From contig JBDGSI010000024.1 in NCBI GenBank assembly GCA_042217615.1, positions 1 to 17,648 on the forward strand: DNA of 17,648 nucleotides, given 5' to 3'. This document shows, in pieces, positions 13,498-17,648 of this stretch (position 1 is the stretch's first letter; each line of letters starts with the position of its first letter). The position numbers and the translations under genes were made by a program. The notes beneath the pieces were generated by a model. The model was not told the DNA's origin. It searched no databases and was given only the letters and a program-made list of their open reading frames with translations. The stretch comes from JBDGSM01 sp042217615 (lineage in GTDB: Archaea; Nanohalarchaeota; Nanosalinia; Nanosalinales; Nanosalinaceae).

Positions 13498-13529
13498 GCT
13501 ATAAAGAAACAGGGGTTAGGATTAAAGAG
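13498..13529. promoter_or_regulatory. Divergent TATA boxes for the thioredoxin-like and SecB-like genes
   Basis: GCTATAAAGA (13498-13507; TCTTTATAGC on the minus strand) serves the minus gene at 13475. GGATTAAAGAG (13519-13529) lies 23-33 nt before ATG 13552 of the plus gene. Both spacings fit leaderless initiation and decide the start codons chosen for the two genes. Confidence 0.55.
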
Positions 13530-13551
13530 TTTGCTGCCTGTATCGGTAAGT

Positions 13552-13947
13552 ATGATTGTAGGATTTAACATCGACTCGATCGATGCCTCCAAGAAGGAGG
13601 GTGCAGGCGGCGACTTGCAGGTAAATTACATGCCTAAAATCACAGGTATAACCGAGGAAGATGTCAACGCCTTTGATGAAGCTGTCGCAAAGATAGATTT
13701 CACGTTCGCAGTCAAATACGAAGCAGGCGGCCAGGAAGCAGCAGAAATAGAGATGCAGGGAAACGTCCTATGGAAAGAGAACGTTGAAGTCCTTATAGAA
13801 ACGTGGAACGAAGAAGGAAAGCTTCCTAAAGAGATTGAAGCTCCTTTAATGAACGAGCTTTACAGAAAGATGCTTTCCGAAGCCGTAGGGATAGCGAACA
13901 CATTGAATTTGCTTCCACCGATCCCTACTCCACAGGTAGAGCAGTAA
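13552..13947 (+). CDS. SecB-like archaeal chaperone (tentative)
   Basis: This protein has 131 residues from ATG 13552. An upstream ATG at 13444 would read through the divergent promoter and into the neighbour, so it was rejected. Residues about 50-60 form a strand FTFAVKY followed by EIEMQGNVLWKENVEVLIETW. A helix with LMNELYRKMLSEAVGIANTL then leads to the proline-rich end NLLPPIPTPQV. The arrangement of antiparallel strands, a W, a long helix and an LPPPIPLP-like end matches my recollection of archaeal SecB-like proteins related to MJ0357. It would act as a cytoplasmic holdase for secretory proteins. The family call is moderate. It is convergent with a wHTH gene through a shared hairpin. 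Confidence 0.55.
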   Translation: MIVGFNIDSIDASKKEGAGGDLQVNYMPKITGITEEDVNAFDEAVAKIDFTFAVKYEAGGQEAAEIEMQGNVLWKENVEVLIETWNEEGKLPKEIEAPLMNELYRKMLSEAVGIANTLNLLPPIPTPQVEQ

Positions 13948-13965
13948 AAAGGTTTTTCACCTTTT
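13947..13965. terminator. Bidirectional terminator hairpin between convergent genes
   Basis: AAAAGGT (13947-13953), loop TTTTC, ACCTTTT (13959-13965) gives a perfect 7-bp stem with an A-run on one side and a T-run on the other, so it can work on both strands. It overlaps the stop of the SecB-like gene and the stop of the minus-strand gene. Confidence 0.6.
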
Positions 13966-14169
13966 AAGGCCTACCATTCTTACCTTATTATCTTTCATTA
14001 CCTCTTTCGTATAGGTAAATGCTTCTCCCTTCTTCTCCAGAAAGTTCAGGCATCTATGCACATCATGTATATTCCAGCCCAGTTCTTCAGCAAGTAAAGA
14101 TGCTGAAGGCCTTCTTCCCTCGTTTATTATTTTTTCTGCTTCCTGTTTCAGCTGGCTGGCTCTCTCCAT
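13957..14169 (-). CDS. Small winged-helix DNA-binding-like protein
   Basis: This 70-residue protein has a basic N-terminal helix (ERASQLKQEAEKIINEGRRP). A classic HTH follows, ASLLAEELGWNIHDVHRCLN (about residues 23-42), then FLEKKGEAFTYTKEVMKD and a two-strand wing ending VRMVGLKR. That is the layout of minimal archaeal wHTH regulators of the PhiH/MarR-like type. The second helix reads as a recognition helix. The target is unknown. It sits divergent from a coiled-coil gene at a palindromic TATA-like site, so autoregulation or regulation of the neighbour is plausible. A TTTTTACAG element (minus strand, about 14195-14206) fits as its own promoter. Confidence 0.7.
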   Translation of the reverse strand: MERASQLKQEAEKIINEGRRPSASLLAEELGWNIHDVHRCLNFLEKKGEAFTYTKEVMKDNKVRMVGLKR

Positions 14170-14177
14170 TGTTACAT

Positions 14178-14185
14178 GTTTAAAC
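14178..14185. promoter_or_regulatory. Palindromic TATA-like site GTTTAAAC in a divergent promoter
   Basis: GTTTAAAC is a perfect palindrome lying 27-34 nt before ATG 14212 on the plus strand. It therefore serves as TATA for the coiled-coil gene while sitting 9 nt from the wHTH start on the other strand, where it could only act as an operator-like element. Confidence 0.4.
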
Positions 14186-14211
14186 TGCTGTAGCTGTAAA
14201 AACTGTGGTGT

Positions 14212-14424
14212 ATGGAGGAAGATGCTGAGAGTTACGAAGGTATTCTTGAAGATCTTGAAGAGGAAGTGGAGAACGCTGAGAAAGAGTTCGAGGAGGCCAA
14301 GGATGAAAACGCTTCAGGCTCTTTGAAGCAGAAGCAGGAGAAAGCGGAGAAACTTATGAGCGAGATACAGGACCAGATCAACTTCCTAGAAGAACATCTC
14401 AATGAGATCCAGGGAAAAGATTAA
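14212..14424 (+). CDS. Small acidic coiled-coil protein
   Basis: This 70-residue protein is almost wholly heptad-like and Glu/Lys-rich (ILEDLEEEVENAEKEFEEAK, a Ser/Gly break at about residues 34-37, then KQKQEKAEKLMSEIQDQINF). It appears to form two antiparallel or sequential helices and lacks any TM or Cys. It resembles small prefoldin-like or structural coiled coils but no family can be assigned. It starts at ATG 14212 with a TATA-like palindrome at leaderless spacing. hsp20 follows 36 nt downstream with its own promoter, so a functional link to protein folding is only a suggestion. Confidence 0.65.
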   Translation: MEEDAESYEGILEDLEEEVENAEKEFEEAKDENASGSLKQKQEKAEKLMSEIQDQINFLEEHLNEIQGKD

Positions 14425-14435
14425 TATTTTTTAAT
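14421..14435 (+). promoter_or_regulatory. hsp20 promoter
   Basis: TTAATATTTTTTAAT overlaps the TAA of the preceding gene and lies 26-40 nt before ATG 14461. It is an A/T-rich TATA element giving hsp20 its own transcription start. No obvious heat-shock palindrome is seen. Confidence 0.5.
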
Positions 14436-14460
14436 GAAGTAAACAAAAACTGTGGTAGCT

Positions 14461-14886
14461 ATGAAAAGACTTCCAAGACGTGACGAGTTCGACGATGTGT
14501 TCGACCAAATGCAGAAAATGTTTGAAGAAGTTCAGGACACCGGTAGAGGCCTTGCAACAGATCTTGCAGGCTCTGTACCTGTAGATATTCAGGAGGAAGA
14601 TGGAGAGTATACCCTGTCAGCTGATCTTCCTGGAGTGGAGAAAGAAGAGATCAATATCAGAGCAGATGAGGACAGCGTTGAGATCTCCGCAGAAAGCAAC
14701 GAGGAACTGAAAGAAGAGAACGAGAAATACATCCGTAGAGAAAGAAGAAGCAGAAGCTTCAGGAGAATCGTTGCATGGCCTCAACCAGTAGAAGAAGACA
14801 GTATAACGGCAGAATACGAGGACGGAGTCCTCAAAATTACTGCAGAGAAGCAGGAAGACGGAGGAAAACAGATAGAGATAAACTAA
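14461..14886 (+). CDS. Hsp20 / small heat-shock protein (alpha-crystallin)
   Basis: This is a 141-residue ATP-independent holdase. An N-terminal arm carries RRDEFDDVFDQMQKMFEEV. The alpha-crystallin domain, at about residues 36-130, starts VPVDIQEEDGEYTLSADLPG and contains GVEKEEINIRADEDSVEISA, SRSFRRIVAWPQPV and the signature EDGVLKITAEK. The C-terminus ends KQIEIN, whose IEI is the I-x-I motif that docks into neighbouring subunits during oligomer assembly. ATG 14461 is preferred over GTG 14452 because it better fits the TATA spacing. It is convergent with rtcA, 6 nt apart. Confidence 0.95.
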   Translation: MKRLPRRDEFDDVFDQMQKMFEEVQDTGRGLATDLAGSVPVDIQEEDGEYTLSADLPGVEKEEINIRADEDSVEISAESNEELKEENEKYIRRERRSRSFRRIVAWPQPVEEDSITAEYEDGVLKITAEKQEDGGKQIEIN

Positions 14887-14892
14887 AGCCTC

Positions 14893-15894
14893 TTACCTCT
14901 TCAACATTACCCTATCTCTTTCCTTCTCATATTTCACTTTTCTCCCAAACTCTTCAACCACAGAGAGATTGGTTTTCACATGATCCGTCAACTCACGTAC
15001 AGCGACCTCTCCGCCTACAACAGCCAGGAAAACAATCAACTGATCCGCCATAAAACCATCAACACACGCATGAGACCCTTTAAACCTATTAAACTGCTTC
15101 TTCAACCTGAAACAATTCTGCTCCCGCCTGTTACCTCTCTCATCCACAACATCAAAACCAGCAACAGAGCCAGAATAAGAGGCCTTCAAAAGAGTTACCT
15201 CGCCCGTAGAAACAGGATCAACATACTCACAGCTCTCAGAAACAGATATATCAGCACCTAATTCAGATCCAAGGCTTTCCAAGGCCTCTTCAGCCTCTCC
15301 GTCATCCTTCAAGTCCTCAGAAGATTTTTTAAAAAGCTTTAATTCTTCTAGAGGTCCTCTCTGCACGAGATCAAGTTCTTTAAGCGAGTAAGGCCTTGTC
15401 TCCAATCTTATCTTCCCTCCTCCTTCAGGATAAAATCCTGTTCCCTCAACAGTGTAACTGCCTTTAAAATCGTGCTGCTTCAGCAGAGGTAGCTTCACAT
15501 GTTTATAGTAAAGGGAGGACGGCGACCAACGTACATCAGTTCCTCCCGAAACCTCAACAGCGAACTCTTCATCAAACTGAGAAGTTATAGGAAGCAAAGT
15601 ATCAAGAACCAGGTTAGCGCTTCCTGCAGTGCCTATATCTATCTTTAAATCCTTACTTCTCAAATTACCGGGTTTAAAAACTATTCTCTCAGAGTTAAAC
15701 TCTACACCCTCCGTCTTTGCATTGCACACTTTTTTAGCAGCTTTAACCGCCTGCAAATGCTGGTTTTTAAGGCCTGGATCCTTCCTTGAACCCCTGATAT
15801 TCTCAATCTCAAAATTCTTCCCTGTCACTGCGGAAAGAGTCAAAGCAGTTCTCAGCATCTGACCGCCGCCTTTCTCACCATTTATCTCAATCAT
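14893..15894 (-). CDS. rtcA: RNA 3'-terminal phosphate cyclase
   Basis: This enzyme converts RNA 3'-phosphate ends to 2',3'-cyclic phosphates using ATP. The 333-residue sequence starts with the family hallmark MIEINGEKGGGQMLRTALTL, then NIRGSRKDPGLKNQHLQAVK, IDIGTAGSANLVLDTLLP, SGGTDVRWSPS and GFYPEGGGKI. Near the C-terminus ADQLIVFLAV and RELTDHVKTNLSVVEEF carry the conserved His in TxHxxTN, the position of the adenylated catalytic histidine. The length is normal and all motifs are intact. A minus-strand GAGAGG (complement of 15907-15912) is a plausible SD 12 nt upstream, and the AT-rich 15938-15951 block is a shared divergent promoter. Confidence 0.96.
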   Translation of the reverse strand: MIEINGEKGGGQMLRTALTLSAVTGKNFEIENIRGSRKDPGLKNQHLQAVKAAKKVCNAKTEGVEFNSERIVFKPGNLRSKDLKIDIGTAGSANLVLDTLLPITSQFDEEFAVEVSGGTDVRWSPSSLYYKHVKLPLLKQHDFKGSYTVEGTGFYPEGGGKIRLETRPYSLKELDLVQRGPLEELKLFKKSSEDLKDDGEAEEALESLGSELGADISVSESCEYVDPVSTGEVTLLKASYSGSVAGFDVVDERGNRREQNCFRLKKQFNRFKGSHACVDGFMADQLIVFLAVVGGEVAVRELTDHVKTNLSVVEEFGRKVKYEKERDRVMLKR

Positions 15895-15937
15895 AAGGCC
15901 TTAATTCCTCTCAAAGCCTTAACTATCCTGTCCCCTA

Positions 15938-15951
15938 AGAAAAATATTTAA
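15938..15951. promoter_or_regulatory. Shared AT-rich divergent promoter (rtcA and broken gene)
   Basis: AAATATTTAA (15942-15951) lies 27-36 nt before ATG 15978 on the plus strand, and reads TTAAATATTT on the minus strand about 45-55 nt before the rtcA ATG. One near-palindromic element may serve both genes. Confidence 0.45.
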
Positions 15952-15977
15952 CCTTCCACCGACAATAGTATAGTTAG

Positions 15978-16766
15978 ATGGAAGGCCTGGAGGAGAGGAG
16001 ATACTGTTTTGAAAACCTGAGCGATATGCAAGGGTGGCTTATCTGAGTTCTGTGCCAGGCCCTGATTACATGCCTGGCGAGTTCAACTTACCTGACAACT
16101 ACAATATTCTTCAGATCTCCGAGATACACGCCTTCGAGGAAGAGTTCTCAGGTATAAGGACGATACGTCCGCGGCGTCGAGATACTCGACGAAGGCTTCG
16201 AGACAGAGATCAGAGGAAACACAGTACAGGCAGCCCATCACCCTCACAGGAAGAAGAGAGACGAAGGCCTCACATATCCAGACACACGGGACGAAAGGAT
16301 TCTGGACGATCTGTTCTCGGTGAAACGTTACACCAACTAGCAGTCGACGAAGAAGACACCGCCAAGCCTTTCAGGAACGGACATCGCGATATATGACCAT
16401 GTACATATGCCTTATCCGAGGACTGTCGGCGACAAGATACTCTTAGGCCTTAGAGCCCGGCGTTTCAACTACCAGTCGAAAGCGGAGAACATGCTGGAGA
16501 GAAGCATCCATTTGACCAGTTTCGAGGACGACAAAGTCCACTCTCTCCATTTCGACGCAGAACACGACGAGATCTTCGAGCACGAAGTATTCGACCAGTC
16601 AGAAGATGAGGTTGAGATGTTCTACGTCCAGACACCGCGCGGAAACACCCATAACTCCGGCTACCTCCCTATCCAGAGCCGTTTCAAGAGGGACCAGATA
16701 GTGGATGAGGCATGGGAGGATGAAGAAGATATGCCAGATCCATGGAGCCAGAGAGAAGCGGCGTAG
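15978..16766 (+). pseudogene. Frameshifted gene of unknown family (four compensating shifts)
   Basis: The reading frame of ATG 15978 (frame A) is interrupted by TGA 16044, TAA 16155 and TAG 16338, yet coherent protein alternates between two frames. Frame A runs to about 16012 (MEGLEERRYCFE). Frame B, about 16013-16157, reads KPERYARVAYLSSVPGPDY and then NYNILQISEIHAFEEEFSG. Frame A returns about 16158-16337 with RYVRGVEILDEGFETEIRG and KRDEGLTYPDTRDERILDD. Frame B covers about 16333-16367 (LAVDEEDTAKP), then frame A runs from 16368 to the stop at 16764-16766 (SGTDIAIYDHVHMPYPRTVG onward). The pattern implies loss of one A near 16012, a gain near 16160, loss of a C near 16336 and a gain of a T near 16369. 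The restored product would be about 262 aa. I do not recognise the family. Either decay or sequence error is possible. Confidence 0.6.
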
Positions 16767-16767
16767 A

Positions 16768-16780
16768 AATTTAATTTTTC
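16768..16780 (+). promoter_or_regulatory. TATA-like box for the deacylase gene
   Basis: AAATTTAATTTTTC (from about 16767) immediately follows the preceding stop and lies 19-32 nt before ATG 16799, consistent with leaderless initiation. Confidence 0.5.
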
Positions 16781-16798
16781 AAGGTCTCAAACTTCTCT

Positions 16799-17311
16799 AT
16801 GAAGTACTTCGAACAGACGCCGGAAGAACTTGAACAGTTCCTCGACTTTTTAGATGAAGACATGGAAAATGTAAAGAGAGTGAAGGAAACAGTGGAGGAG
16901 GAAGGCCTCGACGCTGATTTCATGGTTCATGCGAAGGCTGAGACAGTAAAAGAATCAGCTGAGAACACCGGTGTGGATGAAGAGAAGATTGTGAAGACCC
17001 TTATCTTCATCGGAGAAAGGCCTGTAGCTGTTCTATGTCCCGGACATACTTCTGTTTCTGAGGAAAAGCTGGAAGATGTCTTGGATTCAAGCGTGCGTAT
17101 AGCAAGGCCTGACGAGGTTGAGGAGGCTACAGGCTACTTTATTGGCGGCGTCTCACCGTTCGACCTTGAGATCCCGGTCTACATGGAGGAGGAGATCCTT
17201 GAACATGAAAAAGTGAAGCCTGCGGCTGGTTCCCGGGTCGTAGGAGTAACGGTCGATCCTGAGGCCCTGAAGGAGATCAACGATGCGGAAGTAGTTGATG
17301 TGAGCAGGTAA
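16799..17311 (+). CDS. YbaK/ProX-type aminoacyl-tRNA deacylase
   Basis: This is a 170-residue protein of the YbaK/EbsC/ProXp family, which hydrolyses mischarged aminoacyl-tRNA (for example Cys- or Ala-tRNA-Pro). After a 30-residue charged N-terminal extension with EQFLDFLDEDMENVKRVKE, the core shows EEKIVKTLIFIGERPVAVLC (with the family-conserved Lys in VKTLIF), ARPDEVEEATGYFIGGVSPF (the Gly-x-x-GG-V-SPF hallmark) and KVKPAAGSRVVGVTVDPEAL. All key positions look intact. The substrate cannot be told from sequence. It sits just upstream of tyrS, 151 nt apart, another translation-fidelity neighbour. Confidence 0.92.
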   Translation: MKYFEQTPEELEQFLDFLDEDMENVKRVKETVEEEGLDADFMVHAKAETVKESAENTGVDEEKIVKTLIFIGERPVAVLCPGHTSVSEEKLEDVLDSSVRIARPDEVEEATGYFIGGVSPFDLEIPVYMEEEILEHEKVKPAAGSRVVGVTVDPEALKEINDAEVVDVSR

Positions 17312-17410
17312 AGTTTTAAGATTCCGCCGCGAAGTTTTCGATGTCGCCAATGAAAGGTGGACGTTTTTACCGTCGGCACATTTGAAAACGGTTCAAAATC
17401 TTCTAGAGCT

Positions 17411-17459
17411 AAAAATATTCTCTTAAGCGTTCCCGCGCAACTTTCTTCCAGGTAGATCG
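17411..17459 (+). promoter_or_regulatory. tyrS promoter and SD
   Basis: AAAAATAT (17411-17418) predicts a start near 17440. AGGTAGATC (17450-17458), 4 nt before ATG 17463, resembles the AGGTGATC Shine-Dalgarno. The rest of the 17312-17462 spacer shows no other clear element. Confidence 0.5.
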
Positions 17460-17462
17460 AAA

Positions 17463-17648
17463 ATGGATACTGAAGAGCGTAAAGAGCTGGTTCTCAGGAA
17501 CACCGAGGAAATCATACAGGAAGAAGAACTGGAACAGATCCTTGAAGAGAAGGACGAGCCCAGGGCCTACATCGGGAACGAGACCTCGGGACCAGTACAC
17601 CTCGGCCACTGGATCCAGATCAGGAAGATGAAAGACCTGCAGAAAGCA
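17463..17648 (+). CDS. tyrS: Tyrosyl-tRNA synthetase, 5' part (truncated by window end)
   Basis: The 62 visible residues match the N-terminus of archaeal/eukaryotic-type TyrRS: LVLRNTEEIIQEEELEQIL, then RAYIGNETSGPVHLGHWIQI and RKMKDLQKA. HLGH is the class I HIGH motif, and YIGxExSGxxHLGH is the TyrRS pattern as in the Methanocaldococcus enzyme (YIGFEPSGKIHLGH). Here the usual F-E-P is N-E-T, a variation near the adenylate site. TrpRS is less likely given RNT-EII-EEEL. The gene runs off the end of the window. Confidence 0.9.
   Translation, partial: MDTEERKELVLRNTEEIIQEEELEQILEEKDEPRAYIGNETSGPVHLGHWIQIRKMKDLQKA

Larger units (their letters stand above)
10..17110. repeat. Highly iterated palindrome AGGCCT (about 68 copies)
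   Basis: Hand scanning found AGGCCT starting at about 10, 425, 486, 996, 1141, 1412, 1494, 1902, 2310, 2502, 2739, 2917, 3818, 3929, 4030, 4173, 4382, 4492, 4503, 5245, 5712, 5892, 6918, 7260, 7320, 7432, 7761, 7795, 7915, 8211, 8335, 8838, 8862, 9021, 9144, 9519, 9702, 10022, 10391, 10722, 11001, 11149, 11160, 11423, 11457, 11612, 12081, 12239, 12585, 12756, 12920, 13145, 13201, 13435, 13967, 14107, 14547, 15180, 15282, 15391, 15770, 15896, 15983, 16265, 16445, 16903, 17028 and 17105. The mean spacing is about 260 nt, and the largest gap is about 1 kb, inside rpl1-rpl10. Inside genes it is read in all three phases (Gly-Leu, Ala-Phe/Ala-Leu, Arg-Pro), so no single dipeptide explains it. Flanks are often A on the left and T on the right (AAGGCCTT). 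The function is unknown. Confidence 0.9.

Noticed and set aside
13444..13551. Longer N-terminal extension of the SecB-like protein
   Set aside because: It would overlap the divergent promoter and the start of the minus-strand gene, and its 36 residues are Cys/Arg-mixed and unlike the rest. TATA spacing supports ATG 13552.
15978..16766. Stop-codon readthrough or recoding (TGA/TAA/TAG in frame A) as in Sec or Pyl decoding
   Set aside because: Three different stops are present and the good protein sequence around them lies in another frame, so frameshifts explain it better than readthrough.
10..17110. CRISPR array or tandem repeat as explanation for recurring AGGCCT
   Set aside because: Copies are irregularly spaced, only 6-8 nt long and mostly inside conserved genes, with no repeat-spacer periodicity.

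Overview
The window looks like a gene-dense chromosomal segment of a halophilic DPANN archaeon, most likely a Nanohaloarchaeota (Nanosalina-like) lineage. The reasons are: archaeal gene families and order (SecE, Spt5, uL11, uL1, uL10/P0, L12/P1, then an archaeal-type AlaRS); very acidic, Glu-rich proteins typical of salt-in halophiles; a mid-range GC content judged by eye; TATA-like boxes about 25-35 nt before many start codons (leaderless or short-leader transcription); and small compact genes. The lineage is an inference. No 16S rRNA is present and no search was run.

Layout. 1-1500: tail of an unknown gene, a small winged-helix-like protein, a small coiled-coil protein on the minus strand, and an FKBP/SlyD-type prolyl isomerase. 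1571-4368: ftsZ (FtsZ1-like), then a FIST-domain sensor protein with a short acidic companion. 4389-4583: a non-coding interval with a TATA box, a compact structured segment and an intrinsic-type terminator, read here as a candidate small RNA or attenuating leader. 4584-8859: the secE-spt5-rpl11-rpl1-rpl10 translation/secretion cluster. It is separated from its usual last member, rpl12, by about 1.1 kb holding a one-TM small protein and a minus-strand protein with an HTH plus a LAGLIDADG-like region. 8947-10056: a polytopic membrane protein and a small acidic protein. 10153-12936: alaS. 12933-14886: a membrane-anchored thioredoxin-fold-like protein divergent from a SecB-like protein, a small winged-helix protein divergent from a coiled-coil protein, and hsp20. 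14893-15894: rtcA on the minus strand. 15978-16766: a gene broken by four apparent compensating frameshifts. 16799-17311: a YbaK/ProX-type aminoacyl-tRNA deacylase. 17463-end: start of tyrS.

Functional themes are translation (ribosomal stalk and uL1/uL11, AlaRS, TyrRS, deacylase), secretion and folding (SecE, SecB-like, FKBP, Hsp20, thioredoxin-like), and cell division (FtsZ).

The most unusual signal is not a gene. The palindrome AGGCCT occurs about 68 times by hand count, where only about 3-5 are expected by chance. It appears in all three codon phases, in both coding and intergenic DNA, and repeatedly just after stop codons. Other GGCC contexts are much rarer. This looks like a highly iterated palindrome comparable in style to cyanobacterial HIP1 or to DNA-uptake sequences, and one closely spaced pair forms the arms of a terminator hairpin at 4491-4513.
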